Assembly (NCBI GenBank): GCA_044226365.1
Contig: JBGAHE010000017.1
Location: 1 to 64,000 of the forward strand
Length of the DNA stretch: 64,000 nucleotides
Source of the DNA: JALHNI01 sp044226365
GTDB lineage: Bacteria; Acidobacteriota; Terriglobia; Bryobacterales; Bryobacteraceae
Reading direction: 5' to 3'
The translations under genes and the position numbers were made by a program. This document shows positions 52,959 to 62,163 of this stretch, one piece after another (positions within the stretch are counted from its first letter, which is position 1; every line of letters begins with the position of its first letter). The notes below the pieces were generated by a model that saw only the letters and a list, made by a program, of their open reading frames with translations, searched no databases and had not been told where the DNA came from.

Positions 52959-54617
52959 ATGAAAAACCTACTCTTTGCGCTTCCTCTGCTCGCCTTCAGC
53001 CAGGGCCTCGATCCCGCTCTGCTCACTAAGCCGCTCGCGAACGATTGGCCAACTTACGCGGGTGACTATTCCGGCCAGCGCTACAGCCGCCTCACGCAGA
53101 TCACGCCGGAGAACGTCAAAAACCTCACACTTGCCTGGACCACGCGCGTTTCCAATGGCCCGGGCCAAGGCCCCGGCGCCGGCCGCTTCGGTGGGGGACC
53201 GCCTCTCATCGTCGGCGGCGAAGGCACCGGCGAACTGACCGGCGGCGGTGGCACCAGTATCCGCGCTTCCATCCTGCAGGTGGATGGCATCCTCTACTTC
53301 TCCACGCCCGATAACGCCTGGGCCGTCGACGCCCGCGATGGCCGCACGCTCTGGCATTACTACTGGAAAACGCGCGGCGGCACGCACATTGGCAATCGCG
53401 GCCTCGGCATGTGGGGCAAGTGGCTCTACATGGAAACGCCGGACGACTATCTCGTCTGCCTCGATTCCGTCACCGGCAAAGAGCGCTGGCACAAACCCAT
53501 CGCGGACTTCAACCGCCAGTACTTCTCCACGATGGCGCCCATCGTCATCGGCAACCACATCATTGTCGGTACCGGTAACGACCTCGACGCGCCCGGCTAC
53601 GTGCAAGCCCGTGATCCCGAGACCGGCGATGTTCAATGGACCTTCTACACCGTCCCGCAGAAGAAAGGCGACCCCGGCCTCGAAACCTGGGGCACGCTCG
53701 AAGGCGCCCGGCTCGGCGCCGGCAACGTCTGGATCCCCGGCTCCTACGATCCAGAAACCAAGCTCTATATCTTCGGCACCGGCAACCCTTCGCCCTCTTA
53801 CACCAACCCCAAGAGCCGCGACGGCGATAACCTGTACACTTGCTCCCTGGTCGCCATCCATGTCGACACCGGCAAGATGGCCTGGTATTACCAGATGAAT
53901 CCGCACGACACTCACGACTGGGATTCGAGCGAACAGCCCATCCTCGTCGACGGCGAGTTCAAAGGCAAGATGCGCAAGATGGCGCTGCACGCCGACCGCA
54001 ACGGCTACTTCTTCGTCGTCGATCGCCTTACCGGCGAGCATCTACTCACCAGTAAGTTTTCTGACACCGTCAATTGGGTGAAAGAGATCAACGCCAAAGG
54101 CCAAACCATCCGCGACGTCGCCAAGGACTCGATCGTGCCCGGCTCTCTCGTCTCCCCGAATAACTACGGTGCCACCAACTGGCCTCCCGCAGCTTACTCG
54201 CCCGATACCGGCCTTTTCTATGTCCCCCAAAGCGACACTTACGCGATGTATTACCTCACCGAAACCGACCCGCGCGGTGCCATGGGCTTGGGCGGCAAGG
54301 ACGAGCAGCAAGTCGCCTCCATGGGGAGCTACCTGACGGCGATCGACTACAAGACCGGTAAGATCGCCTGGCGTCATCGTTATCCCGGCGCCGGTGGCTT
54401 CGGCGGCGGCAATGGCGTCCTCACCACGGCCAGCAAGCTTGTCTTCGCTGGTGACGTCGCCGGCAATCTGGTGGCCTATGAAGCCACCAATGGCCGGATC
54501 CTCTGGCACACCCGCCTCGGCGGCGTCTCGAACGCTCCGCAGACTTACCTGCTCGATGGTAAGCAGTACTTACTGGTGGCTGCCGGCGATACGCTCTTCT
54601 CGTTCTACTTACAGTAA
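52959..54617 (+). CDS. PQQ-dependent dehydrogenase, quinoprotein alcohol dehydrogenase type
   Basis: A 552-residue eight-bladed propeller. After a signal peptide (MKNLLFALPLLAFSQG) come NDWPTYAGDYSGQRYSRLTQI, W-docking blades (for example NPHDTHDWDSSEQP) and a final IAWRHRYPGAGGFGGG. It oxidises an alcohol or sugar in the periplasm, passing electrons to cytochrome c. ATG 52959 is used, with a GAGGTG Shine-Dalgarno 7 nt upstream; the GTG 12 nt earlier is less likely. Confidence 0.88.
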   Translation: MKNLLFALPLLAFSQGLDPALLTKPLANDWPTYAGDYSGQRYSRLTQITPENVKNLTLAWTTRVSNGPGQGPGAGRFGGGPPLIVGGEGTGELTGGGGTSIRASILQVDGILYFSTPDNAWAVDARDGRTLWHYYWKTRGGTHIGNRGLGMWGKWLYMETPDDYLVCLDSVTGKERWHKPIADFNRQYFSTMAPIVIGNHIIVGTGNDLDAPGYVQARDPETGDVQWTFYTVPQKKGDPGLETWGTLEGARLGAGNVWIPGSYDPETKLYIFGTGNPSPSYTNPKSRDGDNLYTCSLVAIHVDTGKMAWYYQMNPHDTHDWDSSEQPILVDGEFKGKMRKMALHADRNGYFFVVDRLTGEHLLTSKFSDTVNWVKEINAKGQTIRDVAKDSIVPGSLVSPNNYGATNWPPAAYSPDTGLFYVPQSDTYAMYYLTETDPRGAMGLGGKDEQQVASMGSYLTAIDYKTGKIAWRHRYPGAGGFGGGNGVLTTASKLVFAGDVAGNLVAYEATNGRILWHTRLGGVSNAPQTYLLDGKQYLLVAAGDTLFSFYLQ

Positions 54618-55430
54618 GTGCGAGCTCTGGTCGCTACCTTCGCCCTGCTGATGCTGGTGCCCGTGCCCGGCGTCTCCGCTTTCCGACGCCGGCGCGCCCC
54701 CACACATCAGGGCGCTGCCGGCGCGTCGCTGCGCAAGCGCCTCCACATCAACAGCCTCATTACGCAGGAAGGCTCCGCCGAAGTGGAAGCCGGCGGCGCC
54801 CTCTCGCTCACCGGCGATCTCGCCGGTACCTTCTCCCTGCCCACCGTCCTGAAGTACACGCCGCCCTCTTCCAGCACCGAGTTCAACGTCAGTTTCGACA
54901 GCCTCGTAGATGACCTCGATGCCACGCACTTCAGCGACCGTGTCACGCTCGGCCTCACCCACGAGTTCGCTCCCTGGCACGGCCTGTCGCTCGCGGCCGG
55001 CCCGCAGGTCTCGCTCTTCACGCGAGGCGAAAGCGGAGCGCGGATCGGCGCGGTCGCGCTGGCCCGGGCCAGTCTTGCCGGTCAAATCGATGGCGGCCTT
55101 ACCGCCACTTATAGTCAAGCCACGCATACTTCGGCCACCAACCCTGCTGGCCTACTCGACTTGGGCGGCGGCTTCGGCCGCCAACTCCGTCCCCACATCA
55201 CCGCCCACGCGAATTACCTCTACGAAAAGGCCACTGGCTACTCACCGCAGCACTCGCTCTACGAAGGCATCGAGTTCCAGTTCACGCCGCACGTGGCCCT
55301 CGACCTCTCCGTGCAGCAGGTCGGCGTCGGCAGCGCGGTGCTCGACCACCAATTCGTCGCGGGGCTCACCATCAATTTAGGCCCGCCCACCCATTGGTTG
55401 CGGCGCCGTCACGAGAAACTGCCAAAATAA
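54618..55430 (+). CDS. Outer-membrane beta-barrel protein
   Basis: A 270-residue exported protein: signal peptide (about 1-22), a charged stretch, then alternating amphipathic strands (GLSLAAGPQVSLFTRG, DGGLTATYSQATHTSA, VALDLSVQQVGVG) typical of transporter-like barrels. GTG follows the dehydrogenase stop with no gap, so translation is coupled. It may let substrate or product cross the outer membrane. Confidence 0.75.
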   Translation: MRALVATFALLMLVPVPGVSAFRRRRAPTHQGAAGASLRKRLHINSLITQEGSAEVEAGGALSLTGDLAGTFSLPTVLKYTPPSSSTEFNVSFDSLVDDLDATHFSDRVTLGLTHEFAPWHGLSLAAGPQVSLFTRGESGARIGAVALARASLAGQIDGGLTATYSQATHTSATNPAGLLDLGGGFGRQLRPHITAHANYLYEKATGYSPQHSLYEGIEFQFTPHVALDLSVQQVGVGSAVLDHQFVAGLTINLGPPTHWLRRRHEKLPK

Positions 55431-55436
55431 AGGGCT

Positions 55437-57533
55437 ATGGGCTTAAGACCTCTCGCCACGATGTTGGTCTGCGCTGCGCTTTCGGCCTGGGCGGCCGATG
55501 GCAAGCGCTTCATCACCGAAACTGACCTCTATCGCTTCGAATGGGTCGCTGATCCCCAGATCTCGCCCGATGGCGCCAGCGTCATCTATACTCGCGTTAA
55601 CGTCAACGCCAAGCGCGACAACTACGAGACCGCTCTCTGGATGGTCCCCACGCGCGGCGGCGCCCCGCGCCAACTCACCGCCGGCCCGCGCGATAGTGGC
55701 GCGCGCTGGTCGCCCGATGGCAAGCTGGTCGCGTTCGTCCGCGCCTCCGATACGGCCAGCCAGATCCATCTGCTCCCCATGCAGGGCGGCGAAGCTCGTC
55801 CCCTCACCGACCTTCCCCGCGGCGCGGGCGCCCCCGTCTGGTCCCCCGATGGACGCATGATTCTCTTCTCCTCCGCCAACCTCACTGCCGACTTCGAGAA
55901 GAAGAAAGACGAAGAGAAGAGCGACGTCCGCGTCATTACGCGCGCTGTTTATCGCAGCAATGGCGGCGGCTACACGGACCCTGAACGTCCCAGCCATCTC
56001 TGGATCGTCGACGTCCCCGCCGTTCCCGGCACGCCTGGCAAGGCCCGCCAGATCACCAGCGGCGAGTTCAGCGAAACCGGCGCCATCTGGTCCAAGGACT
56101 CCAGCAAAATCTTCTTCACCTCGAACCGCGTCACCGAGTCTTACTACGACTCACCCGACGCTGACATTTATGTCGTCAGCGCGCAGGGCGGGGAATTCAC
56201 ACCCGTCGCGTCCATCGATGGCCCCATCGGCACGCTCTCGCTCAGCCCGGACGGCACCACCCTCGCCTTCACCGGCGCGCTGAATCGCGGTCCCGGCGTC
56301 ACCCAGCGTTCTTACAGCCAGACCGACCTCTGGATCACCTCCGCCACCTCTGCCTCCACGCCGAAGAACCTCACCCTCAACTACGACTTCGACATCGCCG
56401 GCGGCATCGGGGGCGATCAGGCCCCGCCCCGCGGCGGCGGCTCCGCCTCCCCTTTCTGGAGTGCCGACGGTCGTTCCGTCTTCGTCATCGGCGCCGAAGA
56501 AGGCCGCGCCAATCTCAAACGCATCGACATCGGCACCGCGAAGGTCGAGTCCTTCACCACCGGTGACGAATCCATCTCCTCTTACACCGCCACGCCGGAT
56601 GGCAGGAAGGTGGCGGCCCACATCTCCACGCCGGTCAACATCGGCGATGTCTTCCTCATCGAAGGCTCCACCCGTACCCAACTCACGCGCACCAACGAAA
56701 AACTCTATTCCGAAGTACAGCTCACCGCGCCGGAGATGATCTGGTATCAAAGCTTCGACGGCAAGCGGATTCAGGCTTGGGTGCAGCGTCCGCCGAACTA
56801 CGACCCCGCCAAGAAGTATCCGCTCATCCTGAACATCCACGGCGGTCCGCACGCCGCCTATGGCTACGTCTTCGATCACGAGTTCCAGTGGATGGCGGCC
56901 AAGGGCTACATCGTGCTCTACCCCAATCCCCGCGGCAGCACCACTTATGGACAGGACTTCGGCAACGTCATTCAATACCACTACCCCGGCGACGACCATC
57001 GCGATCTCATGGCCGGCGTTGACGAGTTACTCAAGCGCGGTTGGGTCGATCCGGAGCGCCTCGGCGTTACCGGTGGCAGCGGTGGCGGCGTGCTCACCAA
57101 CTGGGCCATCAGCCACACCGATCGCTTCAAGGCCGCAGTCTCCCAACGCTCCATCGCTGATTGGACCGGCTTCTGGTACACCGCCGACTTCAGCCAGTTC
57201 ACCCCGTCCTGGTTCCGCGGTGCGCCCTGGGAATCCGAAGCCGACTACAAAGAGCGTTCGCCCATCACCCACGTCCGCAACATCAAAACTCCGCTCATGC
57301 TGATCGAAGGCGACGCGGATCTGCGCACCCCGCCCGCTGTCGGCGGCGAACAGATGTTCCGCGCCCTGAAGTACCTCAAAAAGCCCGTCGTCATGATTCG
57401 CTTCCCCGGCGAGTCGCATGAGCTCTCACGGTCCGGCAAGCCCACGCACCGCGTGGAACGCTTGCAGCACATCGTCGCTTGGTTCGATAAGTATCTGCTC
57501 GGCGCCGAGGTGAAGACCTACGACGTGCGCTGA
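55437..57533 (+). CDS. S9 family prolyl oligopeptidase-like peptidase, secreted
   Basis: A 698-residue serine peptidase. A signal peptide (MGLRPLATMLVCAALSAWA) precedes a beta-propeller (about 25-430, with repeated P.WSPDG...AF units). The alpha/beta-hydrolase domain follows (ILNIHGGPHAAYG oxyanion region, Ser in TGGSGGG, Asp in GDADLRTPP, His in PGESHEL). It cleaves short peptides outside the cytoplasm. It overlaps the convergent rfbB gene by 16 bp. Confidence 0.93.
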   Translation: MGLRPLATMLVCAALSAWAADGKRFITETDLYRFEWVADPQISPDGASVIYTRVNVNAKRDNYETALWMVPTRGGAPRQLTAGPRDSGARWSPDGKLVAFVRASDTASQIHLLPMQGGEARPLTDLPRGAGAPVWSPDGRMILFSSANLTADFEKKKDEEKSDVRVITRAVYRSNGGGYTDPERPSHLWIVDVPAVPGTPGKARQITSGEFSETGAIWSKDSSKIFFTSNRVTESYYDSPDADIYVVSAQGGEFTPVASIDGPIGTLSLSPDGTTLAFTGALNRGPGVTQRSYSQTDLWITSATSASTPKNLTLNYDFDIAGGIGGDQAPPRGGGSASPFWSADGRSVFVIGAEEGRANLKRIDIGTAKVESFTTGDESISSYTATPDGRKVAAHISTPVNIGDVFLIEGSTRTQLTRTNEKLYSEVQLTAPEMIWYQSFDGKRIQAWVQRPPNYDPAKKYPLILNIHGGPHAAYGYVFDHEFQWMAAKGYIVLYPNPRGSTTYGQDFGNVIQYHYPGDDHRDLMAGVDELLKRGWVDPERLGVTGGSGGGVLTNWAISHTDRFKAAVSQRSIADWTGFWYTADFSQFTPSWFRGAPWESEADYKERSPITHVRNIKTPLMLIEGDADLRTPPAVGGEQMFRALKYLKKPVVMIRFPGESHELSRSGKPTHRVERLQHIVAWFDKYLLGAEVKTYDVR

Positions 57534-58534
57534 GCGTAGTTCAGTTCGTAGAAGCGGCGGTACTCGCCGGAGCGCACGCGCTCCACCCAGTCGCGATTCT
57601 GGCGATACCAGTCCACCGTCAACTGCAGCCCGCGGTCGAAGTCCATCGCCGGCGTCCAGCCGGTTTCGGCTTCCAGCTTTGCGCTTGTCAGTGCATAGCG
57701 CCGGTCATGACCCGGCCGGTCCGCCACCGTCTTCATCAGACCTTCTGACGCCCCGGTCGCCTTCAAAATGCGCTTCACCACTTCGAGATTCGGCAGCGAA
57801 CAATTGCCGCCGATGTTGTAGACTTCTCCCGCCCGGCCCTTCTCCAGCACGGCGCGAATGCCGGCGCAGTGGTCCTCCACAAACAGCCAGTCCCGCACCT
57901 GCTGACCGTCGCCATAGATCGGCAAATCACGCCCTTCGAGCGCATTCGAAATCATCAGCGGAATCAGCTTCTCCGGAAACTGAAACGGCCCATAGTTGTT
58001 CGAAGCGCGTGTCACCACCACCGGCAGCTTGTAGGTCGTGTGGTAGGAAAGCGCCAACAGATCTGACCCGGCCTTCGACGCCGAATACGGGCTCGACGTC
58101 TTCAGCGGATATTGCTCGTCGGCCTCATGTGGCGCCTCGATCGATCCATAAACTTCATCCGTCGAAACATGCACGAAGCGCGCCAGCTTGGCTGCCCGCG
58201 CCGCTTCCAGTAGCGTGAACGTTCCGCGCAGATTCGTCTCAAACACCGGCGTCGGCGCGTGAATGCTGCGGTCCACGTGCGATTCAGCCGCAAAGTGCAC
58301 AATCGCATCCGGCGTCTCGTCCGCCAGAATCTGGTTCACGCAAGCGGCGTCGGCGATGTCGCCTTCCACGAATCGGTAGCGCGGATTCTCGGCGATCGAA
58401 GCCAGATTCTCCAGGTTGCCCGCGTAAGTCAGCTTGTCCAGATTGACGATCTGCGTCGATGCGTCGAGCGCGAGTGTCGTCCGCACAAACGCGGAGCCGA
58501 TGAACCCCGCCCCACCCGTCACCAGCAATTTCAT
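57518..58534 (-). CDS. rfbB: dTDP-glucose 4,6-dehydratase
   Basis: A 338-residue extended SDR. The NAD site GGAGFIG is at residues 7-13, with the active-site Thr-Asp-Glu in HVSTDEVYG and Tyr-x3-Lys in YSASKAG. It converts dTDP-glucose to dTDP-4-keto-6-deoxyglucose. ATG 58534 overlaps the rfbC stop by 4 bp (ATGA). It ends the rfbA-rfbC-rfbB operon. Confidence 0.95.
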   Translation of the reverse strand: MKLLVTGGAGFIGSAFVRTTLALDASTQIVNLDKLTYAGNLENLASIAENPRYRFVEGDIADAACVNQILADETPDAIVHFAAESHVDRSIHAPTPVFETNLRGTFTLLEAARAAKLARFVHVSTDEVYGSIEAPHEADEQYPLKTSSPYSASKAGSDLLALSYHTTYKLPVVVTRASNNYGPFQFPEKLIPLMISNALEGRDLPIYGDGQQVRDWLFVEDHCAGIRAVLEKGRAGEVYNIGGNCSLPNLEVVKRILKATGASEGLMKTVADRPGHDRRYALTSAKLEAETGWTPAMDFDRGLQLTVDWYRQNRDWVERVRSGEYRRFYELNYAQRTS

Positions 58535-59088
58535 TTGTGCTGCAGTTCCCAGTCGTAATTGAGCCCGGGATCGTTGTAGGCGATGCGCCCTTCGTCCGCG
58601 GGATTGTAGTGACGATCGGTGACGTACACCAGCATCGCCGCCTGCTCTCCGATCACCTTGTAGCCATGCGCCACACCCGGCGGAATCAGAATCTGCCAGT
58701 GGCGCAATTGCCCCACGTAAAGCGTATTCCGCAAGCCGTACGTCGGCGAATCCGGCCGTAGATCCACCAGCCCCACCTGGAACATACCCTGCACCGGCAC
58801 CCACAGGTCCGTCTGCAGGCGATGGTAGTGGAATGCCTTGATCGTTCCCGGATAGCTCAGCGCGGAGGACACCTGCGTCGACGTCGTCGGAAAGCCCGCC
58901 GCGAGCCCTTCGCCAAGGCGGAACACTTCGAGAAAATAGCCGCGATCGTCCGGAAACAGCGCAAACGGCTGAAGGCGCACGCCGTCGATCAGGTCCGCCG
59001 AATCCGGCTTGATGATGACCTTGCCGATCCCCTTCTCATTCCCCATCGACTCCCAGTTCAACAGTCGCATCGGCGCAGCAATGCTCAT
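58531..59088 (-). CDS. rfbC: dTDP-4-dehydrorhamnose 3,5-epimerase-like (RmlC)
   Basis: A 185-residue cupin-fold sugar epimerase. The catalytic His segment is GTIKAFHYHRLQTDLW rather than the usual VLRGLHxQ, and the later LRPDSPTYG and PPGVAHGY parts are conserved. It probably acts on a dTDP-4-keto-6-deoxysugar; the altered motif suggests a related product. ATG 59088 is chosen because it overlaps the rfbA stop (ATGA). An ATG at 59070 is possible. Confidence 0.85.
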   Translation of the reverse strand: MSIAAPMRLLNWESMGNEKGIGKVIIKPDSADLIDGVRLQPFALFPDDRGYFLEVFRLGEGLAAGFPTTSTQVSSALSYPGTIKAFHYHRLQTDLWVPVQGMFQVGLVDLRPDSPTYGLRNTLYVGQLRHWQILIPPGVAHGYKVIGEQAAMLVYVTDRHYNPADEGRIAYNDPGLNYDWELQHK

Positions 59089-59816
59089 CGCGCACCGCCG
59101 GCCCGCGTCTCGGCCACCAGATTCGTGGCCCGCCGCAGCGAGTCGAACGTGCCGGCGTCCGTCCACCAGCCCGTCAGGTAATTAAAGCTCATCGTGCCTT
59201 CGCGGATATAGGCGTTGTTCACGTCGGTGATCTCGAGCTCGCCGCGTCGCGAAGGCTTCAGGTGTCGGCACTTTTCGAACACCGTCGAATCATACATGTA
59301 GATGCCGGTCACCGCGAGATTTGTCTTCGGATGCTCCGGCTTCTCCTCGATGCCCACGATCCGGTCGCCCGCCAGTTCCGCCACGCCGAAGCGCGAGGCG
59401 TCGTGCACTTCCTTCAGCAGGATCTTCGCGCCCACCTTTTGTTGCTCAAAGTCGCGGACGGCCTGCGCAATCGAACCCTCGATCAGGTTGTCGCCCAGGA
59501 TCACGCACACCGGCTCGTCTTCGGCGAAATGCTCCGCCAGCGCCAGCGCTTCGGCGATGCCGCCTTCGCCTTCCTGGTAGGCGTAGTTGATCTGCTTGAG
59601 CCCGAATTCCTTGCCGTTCGCCAGCAGACGCAGAAAATCGCCCGCATTGCGTCCGCCCGTCACCACCAGCACTTCCAGAATGCCCGCTTCCACCAACGTT
59701 TCGATCGGGTAATAGATCATCGGCTTGTCGTAGATCGGAAGCAGATGCTTGTTGGTGATCTTCGTTAGCGGGTAGAGGCGGCTGCCCGTGCCTCCCGCGA
59801 GTACCACGCCCTTCAT
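59085..59816 (-). CDS. rfbA: Glucose-1-phosphate thymidylyltransferase (short form)
   Basis: A 243-residue nucleotidyltransferase starting MKGVVLAGGTGSRLYPLTK, with GGxGxRLxPLT at residues 8-18, DKPMIYYPIETL and the sugar-binding EEKPEHPKTN. It makes dTDP-glucose. It is shorter than E. coli RmlA (about 290), a common short type. It starts the rfbACB operon. ATG 59816 is divergent from the cupin gene. Confidence 0.92.
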   Translation of the reverse strand: MKGVVLAGGTGSRLYPLTKITNKHLLPIYDKPMIYYPIETLVEAGILEVLVVTGGRNAGDFLRLLANGKEFGLKQINYAYQEGEGGIAEALALAEHFAEDEPVCVILGDNLIEGSIAQAVRDFEQQKVGAKILLKEVHDASRFGVAELAGDRIVGIEEKPEHPKTNLAVTGIYMYDSTVFEKCRHLKPSRRGELEITDVNNAYIREGTMSFNYLTGWWTDAGTFDSLRRATNLVAETRAGGAR

Positions 59817-59864
59817 CGGACGTGCCTCGAGCTGTCGGCTTGATTTTGCACGTAACTTCGATGG

Positions 59865-59870
59865 TATCAT
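59865..59870 (+). promoter_or_regulatory. -10 box for cupin gene
   Basis: TATCAT (context GGTATCAT) ends 9 nt before ATG 59880, which supports that start and a near-leaderless mRNA. Confidence 0.35.
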
Positions 59871-59879
59871 GTGCCCCGA

Positions 59880-60230
59880 ATGACGCTTCACTCCTGGAAC
59901 CAGATCACCCGCGAGCAGATGAACGAGTTCGTCGTGCGCCAGGTGATCCACGGCACGCACATGACGATCTCCCGCCTGGAACTGAAGCCCGGCGCCGTCG
60001 TGCAGCGCCACCAGCATCACAACGAGCAGATGACGATCATGATCTCCGGCCGCCTCCGCTTCATCTTCCCGGATAAGACCGTCGAAATCGCCGCCGGCGA
60101 AGTGATGGAGATTGCCCCGAACTTGCCGCACCGCGTCGAAGCGCTCGAAGAGTCGCTCGCCATCGATGTCTTTTCGCCCGTCCGTGAGGACTGGCGCCGC
60201 GGCGACGACGCCTACCTACGAGGCAATTGA
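59880..60230 (+). CDS. Single-domain cupin protein
   Basis: A 116-residue cupin with metal-binding RHQHHNEQ (motif 1) and a later PHRVEA (motif 2). Homologues include small dioxygenases and regulatory cupins. The function is unassigned. ATG 59880 is chosen over GTG 59871 because of the -10 position. The 3' end overlaps the convergent dehydratase gene by 15 bp. Confidence 0.82.
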   Translation: MTLHSWNQITREQMNEFVVRQVIHGTHMTISRLELKPGAVVQRHQHHNEQMTIMISGRLRFIFPDKTVEIAAGEVMEIAPNLPHRVEALEESLAIDVFSPVREDWRRGDDAYLRGN

Positions 60231-61169
60231 CGCAATCAGGTCGAGATCCACGTTGCCTCCCGAGATCACCAGGCCCACGCGCTTGACCCCCGCCGGCAGC
60301 TTGCCCGCCAGCGCCGCGGCCACGCACACCGCGCCGCTTGGCTCCACCACGATCTTCAGCCGCTCCATCAGGAGCCGCATCGCCTGCTTGATCTCGTCTT
60401 CGCTCACCAGCAGAATGTCGGTCAGCTTTTCCTGCACGATGGGGAACGTCTTGGCGCCCGGCCGTGGCGAGCGCAACCCGTCGGCGATCGTCGTCGAGTT
60501 GTCCACCGTCACCCGTTCTTTCGCCCGCAGCGACAAGTACGTATCGTTCGCCAACTCCGGCTCCACGCCGTACACCTTCAACTGCGGGTTGATGTCCTTG
60601 GCGATCGTCGCGCAGCCGGCCGCCATGCCGCCGCCGCCGATGCACACCAGCAGCGTATCGAGGTCCGGCACATCTTCCAGCAACTCGAGTGCTAGAGTGC
60701 CTTGCCCGGCCATCGTTCGCTCATCGTCGAACGGATGCAGAAACGTCCCGCCCGTCTGCGCCAGAATGTCGCGTGCCAGCGCCTCGCGATCGGTCGTCGA
60801 CCGGTCGTACTGAATGATCTCCGCGCCCCGGTCACGCGTCGCGATCAGCTTGGCCTGCGGCGCATCGTCCGGCATGATGATCGTCGCGTGAATTCCGAGC
60901 GCCTGCGCTGCGATCGCCACTGCTTGCGCATGGTTCCCGGAGGACACCGCCACAATGCCCTTCGCCCGGTCCTCCGGCGGAATCTGCCGCGCGAAGTTCG
61001 TCGCGCCGCGGATCTTGAACGACCCCGAAGTCTGAAAGTTCTCCGCTTTGAGGAAACACTGCGCGCCGGCCCGCTGGTCCAGGCTGCGCGACGTCAGCAC
61101 CGGAGTGCGCTTAACGGCATCCGCAATGCGCGCCGCCGCGTCGCGCACCTCCTGCGCCGAAAGAGCCAT
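60216..61169 (-). CDS. PLP-dependent threonine/serine dehydratase
   Basis: A 317-residue fold-type II PLP enzyme. Lys52 in GSFKIRGA binds PLP, CIGGGGMAAG holds the phosphate, and SSGNHAQA and VISGGNVDLD complete the site. It has no ACT domain, so it is the catabolic or racemase-like type rather than biosynthetic IlvA. Serine racemase activity is possible. Its start overlaps the downstream-numbered dehydrogenase stop by 1 bp. Confidence 0.9.
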   Translation of the reverse strand: MALSAQEVRDAAARIADAVKRTPVLTSRSLDQRAGAQCFLKAENFQTSGSFKIRGATNFARQIPPEDRAKGIVAVSSGNHAQAVAIAAQALGIHATIIMPDDAPQAKLIATRDRGAEIIQYDRSTTDREALARDILAQTGGTFLHPFDDERTMAGQGTLALELLEDVPDLDTLLVCIGGGGMAAGCATIAKDINPQLKVYGVEPELANDTYLSLRAKERVTVDNSTTIADGLRSPRPGAKTFPIVQEKLTDILLVSEDEIKQAMRLLMERLKIVVEPSGAVCVAAALAGKLPAGVKRVGLVISGGNVDLDLIASIAS

Positions 61170-62137
61170 TAGTAGCCCGCTTCCTTGTCCACCAGATTGC
61201 GCAGCGGCTGTCCGGCCGCATAGCGCGCGAAGTTGTCGAGGAAGATCTTCGTCGAATCATCCAGCCACGTGAATGTGTTGTCGGCCGTATGCGGCGAGAT
61301 AAAGACGTTGTCCATCTTCCACAGCGGGCTCGTCGGCGCCAGCGGCTCCGTTTCGAACACGTCCAGCGACGCGCCGGCGATCGTGCCGTTCTCCAGCGCC
61401 TTCACCAACTCCGCCTCATTGATCGCCGACCCACGGCCCACGTTCAAAACGATGGCGGACTTCTTCATCGCCGCGAACTCCTTCGCGCCCATCATCCCCA
61501 CCGTGCCCGACGTATGCGGCAGCGCCAGCGCGACGTAATCGCAAACCGCCAGCATCTCGTGCAGTTGATCCGGCCCATACGACTTCTCGATCACCGTATC
61601 GCCCGCCGATTGCTCTGGGTTCCGGCGCAACGCGTGCACCTTCAAACCCATGCCCTGTCCCCGCTTGGCGACTTCCTTACCGATATCGCCGTAGCCGATG
61701 ATTCCCAGCGTCTGCCCGTAGATTTCGCACGAATCGAACTTTTCCCAGTGCGCCGCCGCTTCCTGACGCAGCAGCCGCCGCACGTTCTTCGCCTGGAACA
61801 GAATGCCCAAAATACAGAACTCCGCCAGCGACTTCGAATACGCGCCCCGCGCGTTCGTCAGCGGAATGCCGCTCGCCTTGAACTCGGGCGTCAGCAGTTT
61901 ATCGATGCCCACCCACAGCGAGTGAGCCCATTTCAAATTTGGCGTCGCCTTCAGCAAAGCCGGCCACAGATTGGCATCCGTCGTCGTGTGAAAAATCACA
62001 TCGGCGGTCGGCGCCAGGCTGGCAAACGCTTCCATCGTCTCCCCGACGGCGATGTTGGTTTCCGGCGGCAATTGCTCCAGCAAACGAAGGTGGCGGGCGG
62101 TGGGGTTGCCCAATACGAGAACGGTATGTGCGGCCAT
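61169..62137 (-). CDS. D-2-hydroxyacid dehydrogenase
   Basis: A 322-residue NAD-dependent enzyme. The NAD site is GIIGYGDIGKEVAKRG. Catalytic Arg, Glu and His lie in VGRGSAINE, ETEPL and SPHTADNT. It reduces 2-keto acids to D-2-hydroxyacids or the reverse. It forms a short operon with the PLP dehydratase, which produces a 2-keto acid from threonine or serine. A link between the two reactions is plausible. Confidence 0.9.
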   Translation of the reverse strand: MAAHTVLVLGNPTARHLRLLEQLPPETNIAVGETMEAFASLAPTADVIFHTTTDANLWPALLKATPNLKWAHSLWVGIDKLLTPEFKASGIPLTNARGAYSKSLAEFCILGILFQAKNVRRLLRQEAAAHWEKFDSCEIYGQTLGIIGYGDIGKEVAKRGQGMGLKVHALRRNPEQSAGDTVIEKSYGPDQLHEMLAVCDYVALALPHTSGTVGMMGAKEFAAMKKSAIVLNVGRGSAINEAELVKALENGTIAGASLDVFETEPLAPTSPLWKMDNVFISPHTADNTFTWLDDSTKIFLDNFARYAAGQPLRNLVDKEAGY

Positions 62138-62149
62138 GAGCTTCCAGGA

Positions 62150-62155
62150 TATATC
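62150..62155 (+). promoter_or_regulatory. -10 box for zinc-ribbon gene
   Basis: TATATC (context GGATATATCC, itself palindromic) ends 8 nt before GTG 62164. Confidence 0.3.
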
Positions 62156-62163
62156 CTGAAAGC

